Of a DNA stretch of 64,000 nt, positions 51,420 through 60,384 are shown one piece after another. Every line of letters begins with the position of its first letter. Within the stretch, counting starts at the first letter, position 1. A program made the translations under genes and the position numbers. The stretch spans positions 4,030,001-4,094,000 of the forward strand of contig CP083824.1 in assembly GCA_023023105.1 (NCBI GenBank), written 5' to 3'. Source of the DNA: Enterobacter ludwigii. GTDB taxonomy: Bacteria > Pseudomonadota > Gammaproteobacteria > Enterobacterales > Enterobacteriaceae. The notes under the pieces were generated by a model. The model did no database searches. It saw only the letters and a program-made list of their open reading frames with translations, and had not been told where the DNA came from.

Positions 51420-52196
51420 ATGGAAATCACCGAACCACGTCGTTTATATCAGCAACTTGCTGCCGAGCTGAAAGATCGTATCGAGCAAGGTGTCTATCTT
51501 GTCGGTGATAAACTCCCCGCCGAGCGCTTCATTGCTGATGAAAAAAGCGTGAGCCGTACCGTTGTCCGCGAAGCGATTATCATGCTGGAAGTGGAAGGCT
51601 ACGTTGAGGTACGCAAAGGCTCCGGCATTCACGTGATTTCTAATCAGCCGAAACACTCTCCGGTCGCAGACGAAAGTCTGGAGTTCGCCAGCTATGGTCC
51701 GTTTGAGCTGCTCCAGGCTCGCCAGCTGATCGAAAGCAATATTGCGGAATTTGCCGCGACGCAGGTGACCAAGCAGGACATCATGAAGTTGATGGAAATC
51801 CAGGAGAATGCCCGTAAGGAAAAATGTTTCCGGGATTCAGAGTGGGATCTGCAGTTCCACGTTCAGGTTGCCCTGGCAACTCAAAATACGGCGCTGGCGG
51901 CAATCGTTGAGAAAATGTGGACTCAGCGCGTTCACAACCCGTACTGGAAGAAACTTCACGACCATATTGATTCCCGCACTGTCGACAACTGGTGTGACGA
52001 TCACGATCAAATCCTTAAGGCGCTGATTCGTAAAGACCCGCATGCCGCAAAACTGGCGATGTGGCAGCACCTGGAAAACACGAAGCTGATGCTGTTCAAT
52101 GAAACCAGCGACGACTTTGAATTTAACGCTGACCGCTATCTTTTTGCCGATAATCCCGTCGTTCATCTCGATACTGCATCCAGTGGCGCAAAATAG
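51420..52196 (+). CDS. exuR: Hexuronate-responsive GntR/FadR-type repressor ExuR
   Basis: A 258-residue repressor. The N-terminal winged HTH is [20 protein letters not shown] followed by [42 protein letters not shown] (key residues of the GntR pattern). The C-terminal FCD domain binds the inducer, with His residues in [10 protein letters not shown] and [14 protein letters not shown] typical of metal-binding FCD sites. It represses uxaCA, exuT and related hexuronate genes. Confidence 0.95.
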   Translation: MEITEPRRLYQQLAAELKDRIEQGVYLVGDKLPAERFIADEKSVSRTVVREAIIMLEVEGYVEVRKGSGIHVISNQPKHSPVADESLEFASYGPFELLQARQLIESNIAEFAATQVTKQDIMKLMEIQENARKEKCFRDSEWDLQFHVQVALATQNTALAAIVEKMWTQRVHNPYWKKLHDHIDSRTVDNWCDDHDQILKALIRKDPHAAKLAMWQHLENTKLMLFNETSDDFEFNADRYLFADNPVVHLDTASSGAK

Positions 52197-52539
52197 ATCG
52201 CCTTTTCGCTGGCAGGCGCTTCGTTGCGCCTTCCGGCTTCAGTGGGTAAGCAAAACATATATAGTGTCAGCCTTTGTAAATCCCCTCGCTCACTTCCTGG
52301 GCTTGCGCCAAAATCATCCCACCCCGCAAATTCTGTGACGCAGACCGTTGGGCTTTGTTACAATTGGATTCAATTCCTTATTTTGTAAGTTAGTGCTTGC
52401 TAACCAGCCAATTAACAGGGAACAGTGTTGGCCACACCGCAATGTGTCCGCGAGCGACCATAATGAAATCACAACAATGTCGCCGTGCTGTTTATCCCGG
52501 ATAACAGGCGTGACGTTAACCGATTTCCAGGAACACTGA
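52197..52539. other. Intergenic region between exuR and yqjA
   Basis: The 343-bp gap has no gene. Recognisable items are a GC-rich REP-like hairpin just after exuR (GGCAGGCGCTTCGTTGCGCC, 52211-52230) and a dyad GTTAG-N6-CTAAC (52389-52404). TTGTAAGT-type direct elements, possible CpxR half-sites, occur near 52276 and 52384; yqjA is Cpx-controlled in E. coli. These are weak calls. Confidence 0.5.
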
Positions 52540-53202
52540 ATGGAACTTTTGACCCAACTACTGCATGCCCTCTGGGCACAGGATTTTGAAACGCTGGCCA
52601 ACCCTTCCATGATTGGCATGCTCTATTTTGTCTTGTTTATGATCCTGTTCCTTGAGAACGGTTTGCTGCCTGCCGCCTTTTTACCTGGTGACAGCTTGCT
52701 GGTGCTTGTCGGCGTGCTGTGCGCCAAAGGGGCAATGGCGTTTCCACAAACTATTTTACTCCTGACCGTCGCCGCAAGCCTCGGCTGCTGGGTGAGTTAC
52801 ATCCAGGGACGATGGCTGGGCAATACCAGGCTCGTGCAGAACTGGCTCTCTCATCTTCCTGCCCATTATCACCAGCGAGCGCACCACCTTTTCCATAAGC
52901 ACGGGCTCTCCGCGCTGCTGATTGGCCGCTTTATCGCCTTTGTACGCACTCTGTTGCCAACCATTGCAGGTCTTTCCGGATTGAGCAGCACACGCTTCCA
53001 GTTCTTTAACTGGATGAGCGGTCTGCTATGGGTTCTGATCCTGACAACGCTGGGTTATGCTCTGGGTAAAACCCCCGTCTTCATGAAGTATGAAGATCAA
53101 CTGATGTCGTGCCTGATGCTGCTGCCCGTTGTTCTGCTGGTCTTCGGTCTGATCGGTTCACTGGTTGTCCTGTGGAAGAAAAAATACGGAGCCAGGAGCT
53201 AA
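52540..53202 (+). CDS. yqjA: DedA-family membrane protein YqjA
   Basis: A 220-residue DedA-family inner-membrane protein, the same length as in E. coli. Family residues thought to be proton-sensitive are present: acidic [17 protein letters not shown] (Glu and Asp) and Arg residues in [20 protein letters not shown]. YqjA supports growth at alkaline pH, drug resistance and membrane homeostasis (undecaprenyl-phosphate or lipid recycling has been proposed for DedA proteins). The downstream mzrA starts 2 bp after the stop, so the two form an operon. Confidence 0.95.
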   Translation: MELLTQLLHALWAQDFETLANPSMIGMLYFVLFMILFLENGLLPAAFLPGDSLLVLVGVLCAKGAMAFPQTILLLTVAASLGCWVSYIQGRWLGNTRLVQNWLSHLPAHYHQRAHHLFHKHGLSALLIGRFIAFVRTLLPTIAGLSGLSSTRFQFFNWMSGLLWVLILTTLGYALGKTPVFMKYEDQLMSCLMLLPVVLLVFGLIGSLVVLWKKKYGARS

Positions 53203-53204
53203 CA

Positions 53205-53588
53205 ATGGTTATCTCCGCGCTCTCCCTGCGTCGTTGTGCATACGCCCTGATCGCCCTGGTGCTTATTAGTGCCATGCTTCTGGTCTGGAGCGCGCTTTCG
53301 CATCAGGAGTCTACGCTGGCCATTCGTCCGGTCAATCAGGGTGCCAGTGTGCCAGACGGTTTTTCCGTCTGGCATCATCTGGATGCGAACGGGATCCGCT
53401 TCAAGAGCATCACACCGAAGGATGATGTTTTACTGATCACGTTTGATTCTCGTGCGCAAAGTGCCGCCGCAAAAGTGGTTCTCGACCGAACGCTGCCGCA
53501 AGGATATATCATTGCCCAGCAGGAAGATGACAGCCAGCATACAGCCTGGTTATCATTGATTCGTGATACGTCGCATCGGCTTGGATAA
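53205..53588 (+). CDS. mzrA: EnvZ/OmpR modulator MzrA
   Basis: A 127-residue inner-membrane protein, same length as E. coli MzrA. The N-terminal anchor is [19 protein letters not shown]; the periplasmic part includes [20 protein letters not shown]. It interacts with EnvZ and links Cpx stress to OmpR phosphorylation. The start at 53205 ([11 protein letters not shown]) has AGGAGC 7 nt upstream. Confidence 0.94.
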   Translation: MVISALSLRRCAYALIALVLISAMLLVWSALSHQESTLAIRPVNQGASVPDGFSVWHHLDANGIRFKSITPKDDVLLITFDSRAQSAAAKVVLDRTLPQGYIIAQQEDDSQHTAWLSLIRDTSHRLG

Positions 53589-53731
53589 TTTCCAGGATTC
53601 CGAATCTTTTCACTCACTTTGGTGAATCCCCCGTTTACTTACTATGCTTAAGTACGCGGAGCACCCCTCAAATGTACTCCGCATAACTTTGGATAGCGGC
53701 TTACGCCGCAACACAATGGAAGGTTTCGATA

Positions 53732-54100
53732 ATGAAATTCCGCATGACTCTGGCTCTGGCCCTTTTTTCTTTAAGCACAGCATCCTTCGCAAACGCTCTC
53801 TGCCAGGAGAAAGAACAGGATATTCAGCGTGAGATCGGTTATGCCGAAAAGCATAACAATCACCATCGTGTTGAGGGTCTTAAAAAAGCGCTGAGCGAAG
53901 TGAAAGCGAACTGTTCAGACAGCAAGCTACGTGCCGATCACCAGAAAAAAATCGCTGAACAGAAGGACGAGATAGCCGAGCGCCGTCGCGACCTGCAGGA
54001 AGCGAAAGAGAAAGGGGATGCGGAAAAAATTGCTAAGCGCGAGAAGAAGTTGAAAGAAGCGCAGGATGACCTGAAAGCGCTGGAAGCTCGCGATTATTGA
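53732..54100 (+). CDS. yqjC: DUF1090 periplasmic protein YqjC
   Basis: A 122-residue exported protein with signal peptide MKFRMTLALALFSLSTASFA, then a helical, highly charged coiled coil (AEQKDEIAERRRDLQEAKEK) typical of DUF1090. Two conserved Cys (in ALCQEKEQDI and KANCSD) could form a disulfide. Function is unknown. It leads the yqjCDEK group. Confidence 0.93.
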   Translation: MKFRMTLALALFSLSTASFANALCQEKEQDIQREIGYAEKHNNHHRVEGLKKALSEVKANCSDSKLRADHQKKIAEQKDEIAERRRDLQEAKEKGDAEKIAKREKKLKEAQDDLKALEARDY

Positions 54101-54129
54101 GTTAACGGAAATCTCAACAGGAGAAAATC

Positions 54130-54435
54130 ATGTCAAAAGATACGACGTCTGAAAATCTGCGCGCTGAACTGAAATCCCTGGCCGACACTCTGGAAGAGGT
54201 GCTGAACTCCTCCGCCGATAAATCCAAGGAAGAAGTGAGCAAACTGCGTAGCAAAGCGGAACAAGCGCTGAAAGAGAGCCGCCATCGTCTGGGTGAAACG
54301 GGTGACGCGCTGGCGAAACAAACTCGCGAAGCCGCTGCTCGTGCTGATGAATATGTTCGGGATAATCCCTGGACGGGCGTAGGTATTGGTGCCGCGGTAG
54401 GTGTGGTGCTGGGTGTCCTGCTCACGCGTCGTTGA
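54130..54435 (+). CDS. yqjD: ElaB/YqjD/DUF883 membrane-anchored ribosome-binding protein
   Basis: A 101-residue protein. It has a charged helical N-terminus (NLRAELKSLADTLEEVLNSS) and a C-terminal glycine-zipper TM segment (WTGVGIGAAVGVVLGVLL) with a TRR end. E. coli YqjD tethers ribosomes to the membrane in stationary phase. AGGAG lies ahead of the start; yqjE follows within 3 bp. Confidence 0.95.
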   Translation: MSKDTTSENLRAELKSLADTLEEVLNSSADKSKEEVSKLRSKAEQALKESRHRLGETGDALAKQTREAAARADEYVRDNPWTGVGIGAAVGVVLGVLLTRR

Positions 54436-54437
54436 TT

Positions 54438-54836
54438 ATGGAAGATCCTCGTCACGCACAAGGGCCTGCTAAAAACGTCCTCGGCATCGGCCAGCGTATT
54501 TTAACTACGCTGGTCGGCATTGCCGAAACCCGCATCCGACTGGCCGTCGTTGAGCTGGAAGAGGAGAAAGCAAACCTCTTCCAGATGCTGCTGATGCTCG
54601 GACTGACCATGCTCTTCGCCGCGTTCGGCCTGATGAGCCTGATGGTACTCATCATCTGGGCCATTGACCCGCAGTATCGTCTTAACGCGATGATTGCCAC
54701 CACCGTTGTCCTGCTGCTGGCAGCGTTGATTGGCGGGGTATGGACACTGCGTAAAGCACGCAAATCCACTTTCCTGCGTCATACGCGCCAGGAGCTGGCT
54801 AACGATCGCGCCCTGCTGGAGGATGACAAGCCGTGA
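54438..54836 (+). CDS. yqjE: Inner-membrane protein YqjE (DUF1469/phage holin III-like)
   Basis: A 132-residue protein from ATG 54438 (MEDPRHAQGPAKNVLGIGQR). Two TM helices, LMLGLTMLFAAFGLMSLMVLIIW and MIATTVVLLLAALIGGVW, are separated by a short loop (DPQYRLN). The N-terminal segment RIRLAVVELEEEKANL matches the family. The stop overlaps the start of yqjK by 4 bp, giving translational coupling. Confidence 0.93.
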   Translation: MEDPRHAQGPAKNVLGIGQRILTTLVGIAETRIRLAVVELEEEKANLFQMLLMLGLTMLFAAFGLMSLMVLIIWAIDPQYRLNAMIATTVVLLLAALIGGVWTLRKARKSTFLRHTRQELANDRALLEDDKP

Positions 54837-55129
54837 GCGACAAAGCCGAACGCCAGAAACGTAAAGCATTTCTGTTAAGCCAGATCCAGCAGCAGAGGCT
54901 GGATCTGTCAGCCAGCCGCCGCGACTGGATCGAGGCAACGCGTCCGCTCGATCGTGGCTGGAATACCTTCCTGAACGTTCGTTCCTGGGCGCTGGTCGGC
55001 ACCAGCATTATGGCTATCTGGGGCGTTCGTCACCCAAGTAAGCTCATTCGCTGGACACGTCGGGGCTTTGGAGTCTGGAGCGCCTGGCGTCTGGTGAAAG
55101 CAACGCTACGCCAGCAGCAGCTGCGGTAG
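54833..55129 (+). CDS. yqjK: YqjK-like small protein
   Basis: A 98-residue basic protein starting with GTG (SDKAERQKRKAFLLSQIQQQ), helical N-terminus and one weak hydrophobic stretch (SWALVGTSIMAIWGV). Coupled to yqjE. Function unknown, but conserved with yqjDE and presumably acts in the same membrane complex. Confidence 0.9.
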   Translation: MSDKAERQKRKAFLLSQIQQQRLDLSASRRDWIEATRPLDRGWNTFLNVRSWALVGTSIMAIWGVRHPSKLIRWTRRGFGVWSAWRLVKATLRQQQLR

Positions 55130-55133
55130 CCTT

Positions 55134-55166
55134 CTCGCCGGGTGGCGGCTACGCTTTACCCGGCTT
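55134..55166. repeat. REP-like palindrome after yqjK
   Basis: TCGCCGGGTGGCGGCTACGC followed by TTTACCCGGCTTACC forms the CCGGGTGGCG-type REP hairpin, 5 bp after the yqjK stop. Confidence 0.75.
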
Positions 55167-55350
55167 ACCCGGCAAAATTTCGCCCCCTCCCCCTTACTCA
55201 ATATCTTTGAAAAAGATTGACAGTTTTCCTTGCTAACAATTCCTACCCGCCCCGTTTATTATCCTCTCCATCGACAGCAACGCCGCGGTATCTACGCGGA
55301 ATTGCAGACAAATAATGTTCAGCCGCTCATGTGGTTTCCTGGAGAATAAA

Positions 55351-55743
55351 ATGAAAAAATTAGAAGATGTTGGTGTACTGGTCGCGCGTATTCTGATGCC
55401 AATTCTGTTCATCGTGGCAGGTTGGGGCAAAATCACCGGTTATGCGGGTACCCAGCAGTATATGGAAGCCATGGGCGTGCCGGGGTTCCTGCTGCCACTG
55501 ACCATTTTGCTTGAGTTCGGCGGCGGTCTGGCAGTGCTGTTCGGCTTCCTGACCCGTACCACCGCGTTGTTTACCGCAGGCTTTACCGTGCTGACAGCGT
55601 TTATCTTCCACAGCAACTTTGCGGAAGGCGTGAACTCTCTGATGTTCATGAAAAACCTGACCATCGCGGGTGGCTTCCTGCTGCTGGCCGTCACTGGTCC
55701 GGGCGCATACAGCATCGACCGCGTTCTGAACAAGAAATGGTAA
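55351..55743 (+). CDS. yqjF: DoxX-family inner-membrane protein YqjF
   Basis: A 130-residue membrane protein from ATG 55351 (MKKLEDVGVLVARILMPILF), the E. coli length. The four-helix DoxX fold contains AGWGKITGYAGTQQYMEAMG, LTILLEFGGGLAVLFGFLTR and TAFIFHSNF. Function unclear; DoxX proteins are linked to redox or quinone processes, and the next gene encodes a quinone-acting glutathionyl transferase. Confidence 0.94.
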   Translation: MKKLEDVGVLVARILMPILFIVAGWGKITGYAGTQQYMEAMGVPGFLLPLTILLEFGGGLAVLFGFLTRTTALFTAGFTVLTAFIFHSNFAEGVNSLMFMKNLTIAGGFLLLAVTGPGAYSIDRVLNKKW

Positions 55744-55817
55744 GCACACGCTATACTGAATGAACACAAAGCGAGGAGATATCTCCTCGCTTTTGCTATC
55801 TGACGGAGGAGAAAAAA

Positions 55818-56804
55818 ATGGGACAACTCGTAGACGGCATCTGGCAGGATGTCTGGTATGACACCAAATCTACCGGAGGCCGCTTCAAGCGCTCAGTTTC
55901 CGCCTTCCGTAACTGGCTGACTGCCGATGGTGCCCCAGGCCCGAGCGGCGAAGGCGGTTTTGCGGCCGAGAAAGATCGTTACCATCTTTATGTTTCACTC
56001 GCCTGTCCGTGGGCGCACCGCACGCTGATTGTGCGCAAGCTTAAAGGCCTTGAGTCTTTAATTCCCGTTTCGGTGGTGAACCCGCTGATGCTGGAAAATG
56101 GCTGGACGTTTGACGCCGATTTCCCTGCAGCAACGGGGGACGATCTCTATCACCACGATTTCCTGTACCAACTGTATCTGCGTGCCGATCCGCACTACAC
56201 CGGGCGCGTTACCGTTCCGGTATTGTGGGACAAGAAAAACCAGACAATCGTCAGCAATGAGTCTGCGGAGATTATCCGCATGTTCAACACCGCGTTTGAT
56301 GCCCATGGCGCTCGCGCCGGAGATTATTACCCGGTAGAACTGCGTGAGAAAATTGATGAGCTGAACAGCTGGATTTACGACAACGTCAATAACGGTGTCT
56401 ACAAGGCCGGTTTTGCCACCAGCCAGGAAGCGTATGACGAAGCGGTCGGGAAAGTGTTTGAATCGCTGGCACGTCTGGAACAACTGCTCGGTCAGCATCG
56501 CTACCTGACAGGCAACCAGCTGACGGAAACGGATATTCGTCTGTGGACTACCCTCGTGCGCTTTGATCCGGTGTATGTCACCCACTTTAAATGCGATAAG
56601 CACCGCATCAGCGACTACCTGAACCTGTATGGCTTCCTGCGTGACATTTACCAGACACCGGGTATTGCCGAAACGGTCGATTTTGACCATATTCGCACCC
56701 ACTACTACCGCAGCCATAAGACCATCAACCCAACGGGCATTATCTCCATTGGCCCGTGGCAGGATCTGAATGAACCGCACGGTCGTGACGTTCGTTTCAG
56801 CTAA
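55818..56804 (+). CDS. yqjG: Glutathionyl-hydroquinone reductase YqjG
   Basis: A 328-residue Xi-class glutathione S-transferase homologue that reduces glutathionyl-hydroquinones. The thioredoxin-like part has the active-site SLACPWAHRTLIVRKLKGL (catalytic Cys in CPWA), VPVLWDKKNQTIVSNESAEI (glutathione binding) and the C-terminal helical domain with LTGNQLTETDIRLWTTLVRF. It lies 74 bp after yqjF with GGAGGAG ahead of the ATG. Confidence 0.96.
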   Translation: MGQLVDGIWQDVWYDTKSTGGRFKRSVSAFRNWLTADGAPGPSGEGGFAAEKDRYHLYVSLACPWAHRTLIVRKLKGLESLIPVSVVNPLMLENGWTFDADFPAATGDDLYHHDFLYQLYLRADPHYTGRVTVPVLWDKKNQTIVSNESAEIIRMFNTAFDAHGARAGDYYPVELREKIDELNSWIYDNVNNGVYKAGFATSQEAYDEAVGKVFESLARLEQLLGQHRYLTGNQLTETDIRLWTTLVRFDPVYVTHFKCDKHRISDYLNLYGFLRDIYQTPGIAETVDFDHIRTHYYRSHKTINPTGIISIGPWQDLNEPHGRDVRFS

Positions 56805-56809
56805 ATATT

Positions 56810-56835
56810 AAGGGCATCAATTGATGCCCTTTTTT
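56810..56835 (+). terminator. yqjG terminator
   Basis: AAGGGCATC and its complement GATGCCCTT (loop AATT) are followed by a T tract, 6 bp after the yqjG stop. Confidence 0.88.
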
Positions 56836-56911
56836 AATTCACAATCTCCATCTATCCTTATCTCGATCGCTTAGAAAACAAGTGATTGACCGATTACAGA
56901 GGCAGGGAAAA

Positions 56912-57277
56912 ATGGACTGGTATTTAAAAGTACTGCGTAACTACATTGGATTTGGTGGCCGTGCGCGCCGTAAAGAGTACTGGATGTTCGTTCTGGTGAA
57001 CTTCATCCTCATCCTGGTACTGGGGATTGTGGATAAAATTCTGGGTTGGGAGCGGGCAAGCGGGGAAGGTGTTCTCACCTCCATTTACGGCATATTTATT
57101 CTGTTGCCCTCCTGGGCCGTACAGTTCCGCCGACTACACGATACCGATCGTTCAGCGTGGTGGTTACTGCTGCTGTTGATCCCGGTTGTGGGCTGGATTG
57201 TCATTTTGATCTTCAACTGTCAGAGCGGCACGCCAGGCGAAAACCGCTTTGGTGCCGACCCTAAACTCAATGCCTGA
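56912..57277 (+). CDS. yhaH: DUF805 inner-membrane protein YhaH
   Basis: A 121-residue protein from ATG 56912 (MDWYLKVLRNYIGFGGRARR), GGGAAAAA upstream. It has three hydrophobic helices and the DUF805 landmarks GRARRKEYW, RRLHDTDRSAWW and NRFGADPK. Function unknown. Confidence 0.93.
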   Translation: MDWYLKVLRNYIGFGGRARRKEYWMFVLVNFILILVLGIVDKILGWERASGEGVLTSIYGIFILLPSWAVQFRRLHDTDRSAWWLLLLLIPVVGWIVILIFNCQSGTPGENRFGADPKLNA

Positions 57278-57281
57278 TTCA

Positions 57282-57314
57282 ATGCCCGGTGGCGCTTGCG
57301 CTTACCGGGCCTAC
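57282..57314. repeat. REP-like palindrome between yhaH and yhaJ
   Basis: ATGCCCGGTGGCGCTTGCGC and TTACCGGGCCT form the REP hairpin between two convergent genes. Confidence 0.78.
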
Positions 57315-57318
57315 AGAT

Positions 57319-58221
57319 CTATTTATTATAATGAGCGAAAAGCTTCGGGATTTCGCGTAAACACCATGATTTGGCTTCGCCCATGCTATCGCGACGCCAC
57401 GCCATAATGATATCCACCTCGTGGCTATATTCCGGGCTGACAACGCGCAGCCGACCTTCTGCAATGTCTTTTTCGACAAACGGGTACGGCATGGTCGCCA
57501 CGCCCAGGCCAGCCAGCAGCGCCTGCCGTTTATCTTCCAGTGAAGTCACCGTCAAACGAGGTTGTTTATCCAGCAGTTGCACCGTTAGCACCGGACGTTC
57601 ACGTGCGGTATCCGCTACCGCCACGCCGCGATACTTCACGCGCGTCACTTCAGAGAGCGGCTCAGGCTCCTGATGGATCGGGTGATTGGGTGCAGCGACA
57701 TAGACGTTCATCACGCTGTAGAGCTTGCGGGAGTTGATTTCCGACGAGGAACGGAAGTGCATGTCCGGGGCAATAACGATATCCGCCCTGCCCGTCTCCA
57801 GACGCTCCCAAGCACCTGCCAGTACCTCAGTAATGATCGACAGCTGGGTATTCGCCTTATCTGCGAGGCGGTCCACCAGCGGAAACAGTGCTTCAGTGGG
57901 GACCAGTGCTTCAGTGACCAGCGTCAGATGGGTTTCCCAGCCTCGTGCCAGTGCTTCGGCATCCGTCGTCAGCTTGTCCGCCGCTTCCAGCAGGACACGA
58001 CCGCGCTCCAGCAGCATCCGCCCAACGTTGGTGAATTTTGTTCGATGACCGGAGCGGTCAAACAGCACCACGTCCAGCTCTTCCTCCAGCTTCTGCATGG
58101 TGTAGCTTAGCGCAGACGGAACGCGACCCAGTTCATCTGCCGCCGCCGCAAAACTGCCACGTCGGTCAATCGCGTCCATGACGCGAAGCGCCTCAAGCGT
58201 CAATGCTCTCTCTTTAGCCAT
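57319..58221 (-). CDS. yhaJ: LysR-type regulator YhaJ
   Basis: A 300-residue LysR regulator. The HTH is LEALRVMDAIDRRGSFAAAA, DELGRVPSALSYTMQKLEEE; the effector domain includes VAAPNHPIHQEPEPL and GLGVATMPYPFVEKDIAEG. In E. coli YhaJ responds to quinol/aromatic compounds such as 2,4-dinitrotoluene products and regulates nearby genes. It is divergent from yhaK, a likely target. Confidence 0.95.
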   Translation of the reverse strand: MAKERALTLEALRVMDAIDRRGSFAAAADELGRVPSALSYTMQKLEEELDVVLFDRSGHRTKFTNVGRMLLERGRVLLEAADKLTTDAEALARGWETHLTLVTEALVPTEALFPLVDRLADKANTQLSIITEVLAGAWERLETGRADIVIAPDMHFRSSSEINSRKLYSVMNVYVAAPNHPIHQEPEPLSEVTRVKYRGVAVADTARERPVLTVQLLDKQPRLTVTSLEDKRQALLAGLGVATMPYPFVEKDIAEGRLRVVSPEYSHEVDIIMAWRRDSMGEAKSWCLREIPKLFAHYNK

Positions 58222-58325
58222 CTCGTTCTCATTCAGGAAATTTGAACATACCCGGCAGAATATCTGGCTAACAATGAAGCGTCCATACCTTTACCATTGT
58301 TTTAGTGTAAAGAGAGGTCAAGTTT

Positions 58326-59027
58326 ATGATTACGACAAGAACAGCTAAACAGTGCGGACAAGCCGATTTCGGTTGGCTGCAGGCCCGCTACACCTTTTCC
58401 TTTGGACACTACTTTGACCCGAAACTCCTCGGTTACGCTTCATTGCGCGTGTTAAATCAGGAAGTGCTCGCCCCGGGCGCCTCCTTCCAGCCGCGTACGT
58501 ATCCGAAAGTCGATATCCTGAACCTGATCCTGGAAGGCGAGGCAGAATACCGCGATAGCGAGGGCAATCATGTCCAGGCAAAGGCTGGCGAAGCGTTGTT
58601 GATTTCCACGCAGCCAGGCATCAGCTACAGCGAGCATAACCTCAGCAAAGAGAAGACGCTGACCCGTATGCAACTCTGGCTCGATGCCTGTCCGGAGCGG
58701 GAAAATCCACCGGTACAGAAGGTTGACCTGACGGGCGATAAGCAGCAGCTGATTGCCTCCCCGGACGGTAGTAAAGGCAGCCTGCAACTGCGTCAGCAGG
58801 TATGGCTGCATCACATTGAACTGAAGAAAGGCGAACAGGCAAGCTTCCAGCTGCATGGCCCGCGCGCCTATCTGCAGTCAATTCACGGCACGGTGCATGC
58901 GGTGACGCACACGGAAGAGAAAGAAGCGCTCACCTGTGGTGACGGGGCGTTTATTCGTGATGAAGCGAATATCACGCTGGTTGCTGATACACCACTGCGC
59001 GCGCTGTTGATTGATTTGCCAGTGTAA
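58326..59027 (+). CDS. yhaK: Pirin-like redox-sensitive bicupin YhaK
   Basis: A 233-residue pirin-family bicupin. The N-terminal cupin has SFGHYFDPKLLGYASLRVLN, PRTYPKVDILNLILEGEAEY and the family GEALLISTQPGISYSEHN; the C-terminal domain has HHIELKKGEQASFQLHGPRA. E. coli YhaK lacks the full pirin metal-binding His set and is described as a redox sensor; here too the usual HPH is replaced by YPKVD. Induced via YhaJ is a reasonable inference. Confidence 0.94.
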   Translation: MITTRTAKQCGQADFGWLQARYTFSFGHYFDPKLLGYASLRVLNQEVLAPGASFQPRTYPKVDILNLILEGEAEYRDSEGNHVQAKAGEALLISTQPGISYSEHNLSKEKTLTRMQLWLDACPERENPPVQKVDLTGDKQQLIASPDGSKGSLQLRQQVWLHHIELKKGEQASFQLHGPRAYLQSIHGTVHAVTHTEEKEALTCGDGAFIRDEANITLVADTPLRALLIDLPV

Positions 59028-59030
59028 TAT

Positions 59031-59056
59031 ATTCCCCCTCTGAAGAGAGGGGGGAA
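59031..59056. terminator. Terminator between yhaK and cyuA
   Basis: TTCCCCCTCT and AGAGAGGGGGGAA form a strong stem around GAAG between the convergent yhaK and cyuA genes, similar to the patA/lsrG terminator. Confidence 0.7.
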
Positions 59057-59059
59057 AAT

Positions 59060-60364
59060 TCACGACACTTTGCTCGCCATAATCTCAATAATTTGCTGAT
59101 CCGTTGCCTGCATTGAGCGGCACGCCAGCGCGCACAAGTTCACTATTGACTGCTCTACATCGTGCGCCACGATCCCTTCATTTCCCGTCACAGCAGAATC
59201 ATCCAGCGCCATCATCACCGCTTTCCAGCTACTTGCCACGCTGGTAGAAACCTTCATGGCGCAGCTGTTAGACGCCCCATCGCAGATCATCCCGCTGACG
59301 TCACCGATCATACTGCCAATCGCCATTGAGATAGTCTGGTAGCTTCCGCCCAACAGCCAGGCCATTCCTGCCGCAGCCCCCATCGCTGCCGTGGTAGCCG
59401 CACACAGTGCCGACAAACGTGGAAGCTGGGAATGAATGTAGATTGCCGAAAGATGTGACAACATCAGGGCTCGTGCGAGTCGTTCGTCATCAGCCTGAAC
59501 GTGTTCAGCGACGACCACTACCGGCAGGGTAGCAGTGATCCCCTGATTCCCGGATCCTGAATTGCTCATCGCAGGTAGCGTCGCACCGCCCATCCTGGCG
59601 TCGGATGCCGCGCTGGTGCGGATAACAATGTCCGACCCCAGATCCTGCGCCATCCACCCACGCGAGCGCTGTTTATTGAGTGTTGCGCCAATGTGCAGCC
59701 CCCACTTCCCGCTGAGCCCTTCACGGGAGAGGGCATCATTCAACTTTCCGGCCTCCAGGATAAAACGGATAGCCTCAAACGGAACGTGTTCTACAAACTC
59801 AAGGATCTGCGACAGCGTAGTGTTTGACAGCACCGCCAGCGGATCGTCACTCACTTCGCCTTGCCGATCGTCAAGCGCAAAGCGCGTTGTCCCCTGGCAA
59901 ACCACCTCCACTACTCGCGTATGTCCACCAGCGATAGTCACCATTGCCGAGGAATTCCCGGCGTAAACGCAGGCTCTGGAGTAAAGAATTTCATCGCACG
60001 GCGCCTGCAGTTTCACCTGCACCTGACCTGCATCCAGCAGAGCTTTAGCACGTGACAGCGCATCGGCAGTGACATCTTTCAACACCTCCAGCCCGGCCTG
60101 CGCGTTGCCGCCAATGGCCCCCAGCGCCGCCGCAATGGGTAACCCGACCATGCCGGTGCCCGGCACCGTCACGCCAAGCCCGTTTTTCATCAGATTCGGT
60201 GATACCCACGCCTCAATCTGCGTGACGTCACCCGGCAGATACGCCGCAGCAATCGCGCAGGCCAGCGCCAGAGACACCGGTTCGGTACACCCAAGTGCAG
60301 GTTTAACTTCTTCCTGCACCGTGCGAATAAATTGCTTCCATAAAGTTTGAGTTTGCTCAGACAT
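59060..60364 (-). CDS. cyuA: L-cysteine desulfidase CyuA (YhaM)
   Basis: A 434-residue Fe-S cysteine desulfidase that degrades L-cysteine to pyruvate, ammonia and sulfide, mainly under anaerobiosis. The start is taken at ATG 60364 ([20 protein letters not shown]). Cys in [16 protein letters not shown] plus Cys residues in [20 protein letters not shown] and ALCAATTAA provide the cluster. [14 protein letters not shown] is the conserved serine-rich loop. It lies 20 bp after the permease gene yhaO, which is disrupted here. Confidence 0.94.
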   Translation of the reverse strand: MSEQTQTLWKQFIRTVQEEVKPALGCTEPVSLALACAIAAAYLPGDVTQIEAWVSPNLMKNGLGVTVPGTGMVGLPIAAALGAIGGNAQAGLEVLKDVTADALSRAKALLDAGQVQVKLQAPCDEILYSRACVYAGNSSAMVTIAGGHTRVVEVVCQGTTRFALDDRQGEVSDDPLAVLSNTTLSQILEFVEHVPFEAIRFILEAGKLNDALSREGLSGKWGLHIGATLNKQRSRGWMAQDLGSDIVIRTSAASDARMGGATLPAMSNSGSGNQGITATLPVVVVAEHVQADDERLARALMLSHLSAIYIHSQLPRLSALCAATTAAMGAAAGMAWLLGGSYQTISMAIGSMIGDVSGMICDGASNSCAMKVSTSVASSWKAVMMALDDSAVTGNEGIVAHDVEQSIVNLCALACRSMQATDQQIIEIMASKVS

Positions 60365-60384
60365 CGTTACGACCTTATTTACCC